DNA of 64,000 nt from an uncultured Gemmatimonadota bacterium (GTDB lineage Bacteria; Latescibacterota; UBA2968; UBA8231). Below the pieces are notes generated by a model, which saw only the letters and a list, made by a program, of their open reading frames with translations, searched no databases and was not told the origin of the DNA. The DNA lies in the NCBI GenBank assembly GCA_903893785.1, contig CAITNQ010000253.1:30175-94174 (forward strand), read 5' to 3'. Positions 8,413 through 19,793 of the stretch are shown here, in pieces (within the stretch, counting starts at the first letter, position 1; each line of letters begins with the position of its first letter). A program made the position numbers and the translations under genes.

Positions 8413-9133
8413 TGTAGGCGATGATGTCGCGCAGCTGACGCTGGCTTAACCGGTCGGCGCCGAAAAACGGCATGAACAGCCCGGCGGCCGGGTCATAGGC
8501 GTCCGGGTCGATGCCGGTGAGCACCGCGCCCAAGCCGTCGCCTTCGCGCACTTTCCGCGCATAGAAGGCCGGATCGCGGTCACGCGGAATGGCCGGACCG
8601 ATGCCGGCGCCGCCGTTGGGGTGGCAGGCGTGGCACGCGGCCATGAACAGCGGTTGCCCATCCAGACGGTTGCCGTCCCCGTGGCCTTCGTAGGCTCCTG
8701 AGAGGTCGCCTGCCGGGAACACACTCAAAGGGGCTCGTTCGGGGCGACGGGTGATGGCCTCCAGGTACGCCTGCAGATCCATCGTCTGCTGGGCGGACAG
8801 TCGCGTTGCGCTGCGCTGGTAGTGCTCCAGGCACACCACGGCGGCACTGGCGATCTGGCGGTAGGCGTTGGGTCGCTTGGGGTCCTTGCCCCACCAAGTT
8901 TCGCGCGCTGCCGCGTTGTACAGACTGTGGCCGGCGCGGATTAGGCCGTCGTCCTGGCGCTCCTCGTCGAAGTCGGCGTGGCAGTGGGCACAAGAGAGGC
9001 CGTTGGTGCCCAGGGTGGGAGCATGGAATAGACGTCGGCCTTCGGCGGCGCTGCCGGTCATGGTCATCTGTGCCGACACGGGCAGCAGGAACCAGAGAAC
9101 CAGGCTCAGGCCAGCGGCAAGACCGACGCGCAT
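8315..9133 (-). CDS. Diheme c-type cytochrome
   Basis: Signal peptide MRVGLAAGLSLVLWFLLPVSAQ; two CxxCH motifs (CAHCH, CHACH). Overlaps 3' end of convergent gene by 98 bp. Confidence 0.85.
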   Translation of the reverse strand: MRVGLAAGLSLVLWFLLPVSAQMTMTGSAAEGRRLFHAPTLGTNGLSCAHCHADFDEERQDDGLIRAGHSLYNAAARETWWGKDPKRPNAYRQIASAAVVCLEHYQRSATRLSAQQTMDLQAYLEAITRRPERAPLSVFPAGDLSGAYEGHGDGNRLDGQPLFMAACHACHPNGGAGIGPAIPRDRDPAFYARKVREGDGLGAVLTGIDPDAYDPAAGLFMPFFGADRLSQRQLRDIIAYIRSLPPLPADTAAKKSGRRGTPKSPPSRPRPR

Positions 9134-9173
9134 GCGGCCCTCGCAGGTTACGGGTGGATCCGACGCGCGCCAA

Positions 9174-9202
9174 TTACTAACCGGTTCTTGGCGTAGTGTC
9201 AA
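9174..9202 (-). promoter_or_regulatory. Sigma70-type promoter for the cytochrome c gene
   Basis: Reverse strand: TTGACA - 17 nt (CTACGCCAAGAACCGGT) - TAGTAA, about 40 nt upstream of the start. Confidence 0.6.
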
Positions 9203-11076
9203 GCGCCCCGCCGCCGGGGCCGGTTCGCGGCCGACGGCACGACGCCAGGGCGCTTGCCGGGCGCCGGAAGCGGTCCCTCGCTGGCAACCGACTGCCCACC
9301 GCGGCACCGGCCGCACCATCGACGCACGGGTGGAACAATGGCACAACAGTGGATCACGCTTCGCGGCGCCGCTGAGCACAACCTGGCGGGCGTGGACCTT
9401 GATCTGCCGCACGGTCAATGCATTGCCTTCAGCGGCGTTTCGGGATCGGGCAAGACCTCGCTGGTCTTCGACACCCTGTATGCCGAAGCCCGTCGCCGAT
9501 TCCTGGTGGTCATGGACCGGTCGGACCAGGGACTGGCACGCCGCGTGCGCCCGCCGCGCGTCCAGCTGTTGGACGGACTGGCGCCTGCGGTGGCCATTGC
9601 CCAGCACGCGCGCGCTGCCGGGCCGCGCAGCACCGTGGCTACGCTCACGGGCGTGCACGATTTCCTGCGCCTGCTGTGGGCCCGTGTCGGCGTGCCGCAC
9701 TGCCTGAGCTGCGGCGCTCCGGTCCGTTGTCAACGGGCCGAGGAGCTTTACGACGCGGCGGTCTCTCTGCCAGTGGGCACCTCGCTGACCATCCTGGCGC
9801 CGCACTGGCGGCAACCCGACGAGGACGTGGCGGCCTTTCTGGCCTGGACCGACCGGGCCGGGTACCGCCGGATCCGCGCCGGCACGACCTACTGGACACT
9901 GGAGGACGCGGCTCCGGAGCAGCTGCACGGGCAGCCACTGGCCGTCGTTATCGACCGTCTGGCGATCCGGCCCGATACGCACCGGCGTCTGCGCGGTTCC
10001 CTCGAGGCAGCAGCCGAGGTGGGGCAGGGCCGCGTGTGCTTGGTCGACACCGCGACCGGCAGCGAGCAGACCTTCGCCGTGCGGCCCGCCTGCTCGGCCT
10101 GCGGTGCCCCTTCGCGGCCGTTGGAGCCGGCCCTGTTCTCTTTCCAGAGCCGGCGCGGGGCCTGCCCGGTCTGTCGCGGCCTGGGCGTCGAACGAGTGGC
10201 GCACCTGGACCGGGTCATGGGCGGCGAACACGGCACGCTCGAGGACTGCCTCGGTCCGCTGTGGCGTGACTTCGGGCAGCAGGAACTGCAGCGTCAGCTG
10301 ACCGGGCTGTGCCGCCGTCACGGGATCGAGATGGACCAGCCCGTGGGCACCTGGCCGGAAGCCGCGGTGACCGAATTCTGGCATGGCCGCACCCGGGGTT
10401 TCGGCGGCATGGCCGCCTGGCTGCAGACTCCTCCCGCACGCAGCACGGCCGATCTGCGGACCTGGTTGGAGTCCTTTGCTGGCCACACCGCTTGCGCTGC
10501 CTGCGGCGGTACTCGCCTGCGACCCGAGGCTTTGGCCGTGACCGTGGCTGGCCAGCACCTGGCAGGTGTCTGCGCCCAACCGTTGGCGGCTCTGCCCGAG
10601 TTCCTGGGCGGCTTGTGCGCTCCGGGCCTGGAACAGGCGGTGATCGACCTGCTGGCGGCGCACCTGCGACGGTCGGTCACCATCCTGTGCGACCTGGGTT
10701 TGGGGTACCTGACCTGGGATCGGTCCGCGGAGACGTTGTCCAGCGGGGAACTGCAGCGCCTGCGCCTGGCCGCCGCGCTGGGGTCGCGGATGACGCAGGT
10801 GCTGTACGTCCTGGACGAGCCCAGCCTCGGTCTGCACGCCCGCGACACGGAGCGGCTGGTGTCGGCGCTGATGGCGCTGCGCGACGACGGCAACACGGTG
10901 GTGGTCGTCGAGCATGATCTGGCGGTGCTGCGGCGCGCCGATCTGCTGGTGGATGTGGGCCCCGGGGCAGGGCCTCGCGGCGGCAGCGTTGTGGCCCTGG
11001 GCCCACCGGCAGCAGTGGCGGCCGGCGATTCGCTGACCGGGCAATACCTGAGCGGTCGTCGCCAGCTACCGCGTCG

Positions 11077-11100
11077 GCCTGGCCGGCCGGCCGGCCAGGC
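11077..11100. repeat. 24-bp perfect GC-rich palindrome (GCCTGGCCGGCCGGCCGGCCAGGC)
   Basis: Sequence equals its own reverse complement; lies in the interdomain linker of the uvrA-like gene. Confidence 0.85.
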
Positions 11101-12031
11101 TGGCTGGGTCACTGTCCACGAGGCCCGTGGCCACAACCTCAAAGGGGTCACGGTCGCGTTCCCCTTGGGCGCCCTGACCTGCGTCACCGGCGTGTCGGGT
11201 TCCGGCAAGAGCTCGTTGGTGCAGGGTACGCTGTGGCCAGCGCTGGCGGCCCGCCTGTACCGCTCCAGTCTGGCGGCGCTGCCCCATGCCGCCTGCACCG
11301 GCGGCGACTGCCTCCAACGCGTCGTGGCCGTGGACCAGCGACCCGTGGGCCGGACGCCCCGCAGCCACGCCGCTAGCTATACCGGCCTGCTGACGCCCCT
11401 GCGGCGGCTGTTCGCGGCCCTGCCCGAGGCGCGCCTGCGCGCGTACAAGCCGGCCCATTTCAGCTTTAACGCTGCCGAGGGAGCGTGCCCCCAATGCGGA
11501 GGCAGCGGAACCCAGGGGACTCGTCAGGGGTGGCTGGAAACCGCCGAGTTGGTCTGCGGCGCCTGCGGTGGCAGCCGTTACAGCCGCGAGGTTCTTGACA
11601 TCCGCTACCAGGGCCTCACCATCGCGCAGGTGCTCGAACTGACCGTGGGCGAGGCACTGGAGCGCTTCGCCGCCGTCCCTGACCTGGCCTCGCGGCTGCT
11701 TCTGCTGCAGTCGGTCGGGTTGGGTTACCTGCGCCTGGGCCAACCGTCGCCCCAGCTGTCCGGTGGCGAAGCGCAGCGCGTCAAGCTGGCAGCTGACTTG
11801 GGCCGTCCTGCCGTCGGCGCGACTCTTTACCTGCTGGACGAACCGACCACCGGCCTGCATCTGGAAGACGTACGCCTGCTGCTCGAACTGCTCCATCGCC
11901 TCGTCGATCAGGGCTCCACGGTGGTGGTCGTTGAGCACCACCTCGAGTTCGCCGCCGCGGCCGACTGGATCATCGATCTGGGACCGGAAGCCGGCGAGCG
12001 TGGAGGGCAGGTGGTGGCGGCCGGGACCCCG

Positions 12032-14332
<2,301 letters not shown>

Positions 14333-14385
14333 ACGGCGGCCTGCGGCCACCCGGCCTTCCGGTTACCCTCAAGGAGCCAAGCGCG

Positions 14386-15384
14386 ATGGCGAGAATCCGC
14401 ATGGGTTTCATCGGCTGCGGGGGCAATGCCTCCGGTCACGTCGGGCGCTGTCTGGAAATGCCGGCCGAGGTCGAGGTGGTGGGTCTGTGTGACCCCAGCG
14501 CGACCAGCCTCGACCGCCTCCGCGAACGGCACGCGGCGGTAGCCGAGGTCCCCAGTTTTGGCGACTACCGCGACCTGCTGGCCCAGGTACCGATGGATGC
14601 GGTGCAGATATCTACGCCGCACACCTTGCACTTCGAGCAGATCATGGCGGCCCTAGACCGCGGCCTGCACGTGCTGTGTGAGAAACCCATGGTCTGCACC
14701 GTGGCGCACGCTCGCCAAGTCATTGCCAGGGCCGAGGCCGTGGGCCGTATCTTGATGGTGGCCTACCAGCGGCACCTCATGCCGCAGTTCCGCTATATCC
14801 GCAACCAGATCATGGCCGGTGAGCTTGGCCAGATCCAATTCGTTTCGGCGCTGCAGGACCAGGCCTGGTACCGGGGTACACGCGGTAGCTGGCGCCAGCA
14901 GCTCGCCCTTTCGGGTGGTGGCCAACTGAACGACTCCGGCAGTCACCTGCTGGATATCATGCTGTGGATGACAGGTCTCGAGGTCGAGGAAGTCCAGGCC
15001 TTTGTCGAGAATTTCGAGTCCGAGGTGGACATCAATTCGGCGCTCTCGCTGCGTTTCCGCAACGGCGCCATGGGTAACCTGTCCATCGTCGGCAACTCGC
15101 CCACGGGTGGCATGTGGGAGGACATCACGATCTGGGGCACCAAAGCCGTCGTCTATCTGCGGCAGGGCAAACTGACCGTGAAGGTGGCCGGCTCCAACGA
15201 CGCGTACGAGCCCACGGGGCTGCCCGGAGCGAGTACCCCCGACCGCAACTTCGTCGACGCCATCCTGGGCCGTGATGCGGTGCAGGTGCCGGCCGTCTGC
15301 GGCCTGCGGGTCATCGAGCTGACTGAAGCCGCCTGGGAATCGGCGCGCCAGGGCCGGCCGGCCAAGGTGTCGGCTGCTGACTGA
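14386..15384 (+). CDS. Gfo/Idh/MocA-family oxidoreductase
   Basis: RIRMGFIGCGGNASGHVGRCLEMPAEVEVVGLCDPS...STPHTLHFEQIMAALDRGLHVLCEKPMVCTVAHA. Confidence 0.92.
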   Translation: MARIRMGFIGCGGNASGHVGRCLEMPAEVEVVGLCDPSATSLDRLRERHAAVAEVPSFGDYRDLLAQVPMDAVQISTPHTLHFEQIMAALDRGLHVLCEKPMVCTVAHARQVIARAEAVGRILMVAYQRHLMPQFRYIRNQIMAGELGQIQFVSALQDQAWYRGTRGSWRQQLALSGGGQLNDSGSHLLDIMLWMTGLEVEEVQAFVENFESEVDINSALSLRFRNGAMGNLSIVGNSPTGGMWEDITIWGTKAVVYLRQGKLTVKVAGSNDAYEPTGLPGASTPDRNFVDAILGRDAVQVPAVCGLRVIELTEAAWESARQGRPAKVSAAD

Positions 15385-15408
15385 CGCGCGGCCGGGGCGG
15401 CGAATCGG

Positions 15409-15437
15409 TTGACGCTGGCCAGCGCGTCGGGTATATT
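15409..15437 (+). promoter_or_regulatory. Strong sigma70-type promoter of an isolated short transcription unit
   Basis: TTGACG (15409-15414) - 17 nt - TATATT (15432-15437). Confidence 0.7.
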
Positions 15438-15576
15438 CGAAACGAACCGGGTAACCTCGGTTCTGTCACCGCCTCCGAGCTCGGGAACCGCCGGACGGGC
15501 TCAGGTCAGGCTCGCGTTGAACGACGCGCAGAGGGTTGAGCCGATGAACGCGCGCGCACAGAAAGGAGGTGGTCCA

Positions 15577-15615
15577 TTGGAATGTAGTAAACCCACAGCG
15601 AGGTTGATCGCTTGA
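15577..15615 (+). CDS. Putative 12-codon micro-ORF (MECSKPTARLIA; alternative in-frame ATG at 15544 gives 23 aa)
   Basis: TTG codon 7 nt after the GGAGG core of an extended Shine-Dalgarno sequence. Confidence 0.3.
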   Translation: MECSKPTARLIA

Positions 15616-15650
15616 TCAACTCCAGGTGATCGACCCCCTGGGAGAGCAAA

Positions 15651-15689
15651 CCGGGCGCCTTCCTCGCGGAGGGCGCCCGGCCTCTTTTT
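15651..15689 (+). terminator. Rho-independent terminator
   Basis: CCGGGCGCC - loop - GGCGCCCGG followed by CCTCTTTTT on the + strand. Confidence 0.8.
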
Positions 15690-15704
15690 GTCCCGGAGTG
15701 CGCC

Positions 15705-16832
15705 TCAGGCGGCCATGGCGTTGGCCATGCGCACGCCTTCGACAATGTAGATCAGCCAGTTGCGGATCTCCTCGGGCGAGGGCTCCACGTTTTCCATGTA
15801 GCCCGAGCTCGGGCACAGGATCAGCCGACGGCCGCGTCCCGCGGCCAGCGCGGCAGCAACCCGGGCCCGGATCAGGTCGGCATCCGCGGTCATCAGGTCG
15901 TGCGTCTCGAGGTTCCCCTCCAACCCCATGCGGCCCTCGACCATGGCAAAGGCTTCGGCCAGGGTGACATCGCCCATCGGGGGCGGTTCGATCGGATTGA
16001 GGACATCGACACCCATGTCGGCGAAACGGCGGATAACCTGCCGCATGCGTCCATGGCAGTGGACCCAGACCCGGCCCCCGTGGCTATGGATCAGGTCGAT
16101 CAGCGGGCGGTCGAGCGCGAAGACGTAGCGCTCGAACGCCGTCGGGGGCATCAGCGGCGGCGTGCACAGTTCCGGTCCCACCCACGCAAACACACCCTGA
16201 ATGCCGGCTTCGAGCGCGCGGTGGGCGTGCTCGAGAAGGCGGTGGGCGAAGACCGCCATCGCCTCCTCCAGCAGGTCCTCGACCTCCAGACTCCACAGTG
16301 CGAACTGCTCTGACCCGATCAGGCGCTGCAGGCCGTACATGGCGTGGTCGAGGCCAAAAGTGGCGATACCCGCGTCGCCCACCTCGGCATCCACGCGTTG
16401 GTACTCCGCCGCCTGGAAGGGGAAGGGTTCATACGGCATGGACAGCAGGCGACGGATATCGCCCGGTTCCTTGAGCGGGTACTCGGCAATGTATCCCGGG
16501 CGACGTCGGGTGCTGGCCCGGAACACCTGGCGCAGGTCACCCTCCGGCGTGTGGTAGACCGTCACCATGTGGACCCAGTCCGGGGACGCCGTCTTCTCCG
16601 TATGCGTTTCGATGAGGCGGTCGTGGTGCCGACCGCAGTAGAGGTGGAATGGCGACCCCGCGCCGCGCATCAGGTCAGTCAGTTCCACGGCGCGGTCGCG
16701 GACCGGCTCGAAAGCCGGGTGCACGCAGGCGTCCTGGCGTGTAGCGGCCCCCCATACCTTGACCGCCGGGCGGTCGGGCACACCCCCGGCGAAGATCGTC
16801 GTGAGTCGTTCGCGGCGAGTCATTCTCGGCAT
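15705..16832 (-). CDS. Uroporphyrinogen decarboxylase (URO-D)-family protein
   Basis: MPRMTRRERLTTIFAGGVPDRPAVKVWG...HSHGGRVWVHCHGRMRQVIRRFADMGVDVLNPIEPPPMGDVTL. Confidence 0.82.
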   Translation of the reverse strand: MPRMTRRERLTTIFAGGVPDRPAVKVWGAATRQDACVHPAFEPVRDRAVELTDLMRGAGSPFHLYCGRHHDRLIETHTEKTASPDWVHMVTVYHTPEGDLRQVFRASTRRRPGYIAEYPLKEPGDIRRLLSMPYEPFPFQAAEYQRVDAEVGDAGIATFGLDHAMYGLQRLIGSEQFALWSLEVEDLLEEAMAVFAHRLLEHAHRALEAGIQGVFAWVGPELCTPPLMPPTAFERYVFALDRPLIDLIHSHGGRVWVHCHGRMRQVIRRFADMGVDVLNPIEPPPMGDVTLAEAFAMVEGRMGLEGNLETHDLMTADADLIRARVAAALAAGRGRRLILCPSSGYMENVEPSPEEIRNWLIYIVEGVRMANAMAA

Positions 16833-16932
16833 GGCAGTTCCCAGTTTCGAGGTGCACCGCGGTCATCGCGTGGGGCGACGCGAGCGGTCGCTGGCGTCGG
16901 CACCCAAAGAGTGGGATCCCGGCGCCCGGCCG

Positions 16933-18279
16933 TCAACCGGGCGTGCGGGGGCGTTGGTCTACCACGGCATAGCGTTTCTTGGCGTTGGCGGGTGTGGCTG
17001 GGCGGACCGTGGCCGCTTCGACAAAAGTGAGGTTCACCGGCACCCGCAGTTCGTCCACCAGGCGCTGGGACAGGTCGCGCTGCAGCAACTCCAGCGCGCG
17101 GATCTCGTCAAACCGACCCGCGTCGGGCGACGGGGCCACCTGAACCCGCATCACTTCGGCATCGCCGTCGCGCTCCAAGACGATGCGGAAGTCCGGCTCG
17201 ATGCCCTGGGCGCCTTGGAGCACGGCTTCCACGTGGGACGGCAGAACCTTGACGCCGTTCAGGAAAATCAGGTCGTCGGTCCGCCCCGAAACGCGGGCCA
17301 TGCGCACCAGCGTGCGACCGCAGGCGCATGGCTCCGGGTCCAGCCGCGTCAGATCGCCGGTGCGGTAGCGCACCAGCGGAAAACCCTCCTTGGTGATGGT
17401 GGTCAGCACCAGCTCACCGGTCTCGCCTGGGCCCAGCGGTTCGCCGCTGTCCGGGTCGATTACCTCGGCAATGAAGTGGTCTTCGTTCAGATGCAGCCCG
17501 CACTGCTGGTCGCATTCGCCCGAGATGCCCGGCCCCATGATCTCGGCCACGCCGTAGGTATCGTACGCCCGCACGTGGAAACGGGTCTGCAGACGCTGGC
17601 GCAGTTCCTCGCTCCATGGCTCGGCCCCCAGAATGGCCACCCGCAGCACCAGCTGCTCCGGATGGATCCCCATGGCCTCGAGGTGGTGAGCCATGGTCAG
17701 GGCATAGCTGGGCATGGTCAGCAGGGCCGTGGCTTTGTAGTCCTTCAGAATCTGGTTCTGCTCCCGCGGACTGGGGCTGGCCGAGGCCGGGATGACCGAG
17801 GCGCCGAGCCGCTCGGCGCCGTAGTGGAACCCCAGACCGCCGGTGAACAGGCCATAGCTGAAGGCGATCTGCACGACATCGTGATCGCTGATGCCGACGG
17901 CCACCAGCTGGCGTGCCACCAGCGACGCCCAGAGCCTCACATCGTTGCGCGTGTACCCCGTAACGATCGGCATGCCGGTCGTGCCCGACGTGGCGTGCAG
18001 GCGCACAATGTCGCGCAGCGGTACCGCGAACATGCCGTACGGGTAGGCCCGCCGCAGGTCGTCCTTGGTGGTCAGGGGCAGTTGCCGAAGGTCGGCCACG
18101 GTCTTGATCCGGCCGACATCGAAACCCGCACGGGTCAGTGTCTTTTCGTAGAACGCGACATTGCGGCAGGCGCGGTTCAGGGTGATCTGCAGGCGCTCGA
18201 CCTGCAGCTGCTCCATGTCAGAGCGCCGCAGGGCTTCGTAAGATGGGTCGTAGAACACGATGGCCTCCGTGGCGGGCAC
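16933..18279 (-). CDS. Phenylacetate-CoA ligase-like protein (PaaK family)
   Basis: FYDPSYEALRRSDMEQLQVERLQITLNRACRNVAFYEKTL...LHATSGTTGMPIVTGYTRNDV...YDTYGVAEIMGPGISGEC. Confidence 0.9.
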   Translation of the reverse strand: MPATEAIVFYDPSYEALRRSDMEQLQVERLQITLNRACRNVAFYEKTLTRAGFDVGRIKTVADLRQLPLTTKDDLRRAYPYGMFAVPLRDIVRLHATSGTTGMPIVTGYTRNDVRLWASLVARQLVAVGISDHDVVQIAFSYGLFTGGLGFHYGAERLGASVIPASASPSPREQNQILKDYKATALLTMPSYALTMAHHLEAMGIHPEQLVLRVAILGAEPWSEELRQRLQTRFHVRAYDTYGVAEIMGPGISGECDQQCGLHLNEDHFIAEVIDPDSGEPLGPGETGELVLTTITKEGFPLVRYRTGDLTRLDPEPCACGRTLVRMARVSGRTDDLIFLNGVKVLPSHVEAVLQGAQGIEPDFRIVLERDGDAEVMRVQVAPSPDAGRFDEIRALELLQRDLSQRLVDELRVPVNLTFVEAATVRPATPANAKKRYAVVDQRPRTPG

Positions 18280-18301
18280 GGGCCCGCCGGTTACGGCCCG
18301 C

Positions 18302-19036
18302 TCATTCGTCGATGGTCCGGTATTCCTTGCCCAGGTAAGCCCGGCGCACTTCGTTGTTGGCCAGCAACTCGCCGGCCGCCCCGCTCAGCATGATCTGCCC
18401 GGTCTCCAGGACATAGCCGCGATCGGCGATTCCCAGCGCTGCCCGCGCGTTCTGCTCGACCAGCAAGATGGTGTTGCCGCGCTCCCGCAGCCTCTCGATG
18501 GTCCTCAGAATGTCCTTTACCACTAGCGGCGCCAAGCCCATCGAGGGCTCGTCGAGCATGATCAGCCGCGGATGCCCCATCAGGGCGCGACCGATGGCCA
18601 GCATCTGCTGTTCGCCCCCCGAGAGGGTTCCGGCCAACTGCCGTCGCCGCTCCTCCAGGCGTGGGAACTGACCATAGACCTCGGTCAGCGTCGCCGTCAC
18701 CTCGGCCCGTTGGCGTCGCCGGAATAGCGGGTGGGCGCCCAGCAGCAGGTTCTCTTCCACCGTCATGGGGCCGAAAACCTGTCGGCCTTCGGGGACCAGC
18801 GCGCACCCCCTGTGGACCAGGCGCTCGGGCCGCCAACCGCGTGTGTTCGATCCGTCGTAGGCGATCTCGCCGGCCATGGGTGTAATGACGCCGGCGATGG
18901 TCGTCAGCAGGGTCGTTTTGCCGGCTCCGTTGGCGCCGATCAGCGCTACAATCTCCCCGGCGCGCACGTGCAGGGAGACGCCGCGCAGCACGCGCAGCTT
19001 GCCGTAGCCCGCTTCCAGGTTGCGGACGTTAAGCAT
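18302..19036 (-). CDS. livF: Branched-chain amino acid-type ABC transporter ATP-binding protein LivF
   Basis: MLNVRNLEAGYGKLRVLRGVSLHVRAGEIVALIGANGAGKTTLL...LSGGEQQMLAIGRALMGHPRLIMLDEPSMGLAP. Confidence 0.93.
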   Translation of the reverse strand: MLNVRNLEAGYGKLRVLRGVSLHVRAGEIVALIGANGAGKTTLLTTIAGVITPMAGEIAYDGSNTRGWRPERLVHRGCALVPEGRQVFGPMTVEENLLLGAHPLFRRRQRAEVTATLTEVYGQFPRLEERRRQLAGTLSGGEQQMLAIGRALMGHPRLIMLDEPSMGLAPLVVKDILRTIERLRERGNTILLVEQNARAALGIADRGYVLETGQIMLSGAAGELLANNEVRRAYLGKEYRTIDE

Positions 19037-19793
19037 CTTCTTCGCCCAGGTAAACGCGGATCACTTCCGGGTCCTGCTGCACCTGCCGCGGCGCGCCCTC
19101 GGCAATCCGACGTCCTGAACTGAGCACGACGATCTCGTCCGATATCTGCATGATCAGCGACATATCATGCTCGACAATCAACACGGTTACGCCGCGGTCG
19201 CGGATCTGGCGAATCAGGTCGGCCAGCGCGGCGGTCTCGCGCATGTTGAGGCCGGCCGCTGGCTCGTCCAACAGCAGCAGGCGGGGCTCGGCGGCCAACG
19301 CCCGGGCGAACTCCACGGCCCGTTGCTGCCCGAAGGCCAGGTTGGCGGCGTCCACTTCAGCCCAATCCGCGATGCCCAGGAACGCCAACAGTTCCGCCGC
19401 CTTCTGGCGTTGCTGCTGCTCGCGGCGGCGCACGCCGCCAAGACGGACCATGCCCGCTAGCAGGCCCGTGTGATCGCAGCGGTGGCGTCCTAGCAGGACG
19501 TTGTCAAGCACGCTGAGGTTGGCACAGAGCTTGATGTTCTGGTACGTGCGGCAGACCCCCAGGCGTGCCACCTGATACGGCGCCAGCCCGTGGATGGGGC
19601 GACCGTCCAGCGACAGTGTGCCGCGGTCCGGGCGAAGTGAGCCGGCGATCAGGTTGAAGAGGGTCGTTTTGCCGGCCCCGTTGGGGCCGATAACAGCTTT
19701 GATCTGGCCCGCATGGACGTCGAAACTCACCTCGTCGACGGCCCGCAGGCCGCCGAAGGAGCGGCCGATGCCGCGTACCTCAAGCAGCGCCAC
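19029..19793 (-). CDS. livG: Branched-chain amino acid-type ABC transporter ATP-binding protein LivG
   Basis: VRGIGRSFGGLRAVDEVSFDVHAGQIKAVIGPNGAGKTTLFNLIAG...; overlaps livF. Confidence 0.93.
   Translation of the reverse strand: MALLEVRGIGRSFGGLRAVDEVSFDVHAGQIKAVIGPNGAGKTTLFNLIAGSLRPDRGTLSLDGRPIHGLAPYQVARLGVCRTYQNIKLCANLSVLDNVLLGRHRCDHTGLLAGMVRLGGVRRREQQQRQKAAELLAFLGIADWAEVDAANLAFGQQRAVEFARALAAEPRLLLLDEPAAGLNMRETAALADLIRQIRDRGVTVLIVEHDMSLIMQISDEIVVLSSGRRIAEGAPRQVQQDPEVIRVYLGEEDA

Larger units (their letters stand above)
15444..15689 (+). ncRNA. Candidate structured small RNA / micro-ORF transcript
   Basis: Starts about 7 nt after the -10. Hairpins GAACCGgg-taa-cctCGGTTC (15444-15463), GGCTCA...TGAGCC enclosing CGCGT-TGAACG-ACGCG (15498-15542), GTTGATC-GCTT-GATCAAC (15603-15620), then intrinsic terminator; contains AGAAAGGAGGTGGTCC at 15560-15575. 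Confidence 0.55.

Noticed and set aside
8315-11044. 909-aa minus-strand ORF
   Set aside because: Only the 8315-9133 part is a real gene (cytochrome c with its own signal peptide and promoter); the rest is antisense to the uvrA-like gene and kept open by high GC content.
15501-15512. TCAGGTCAGGCT resembling part of bacterial SRP RNA (CAGGTCAGG)
   Set aside because: The adjacent invariant GGAAGGAAGCAGCC-type loop of SRP RNA is absent, so this is not an ffs gene.
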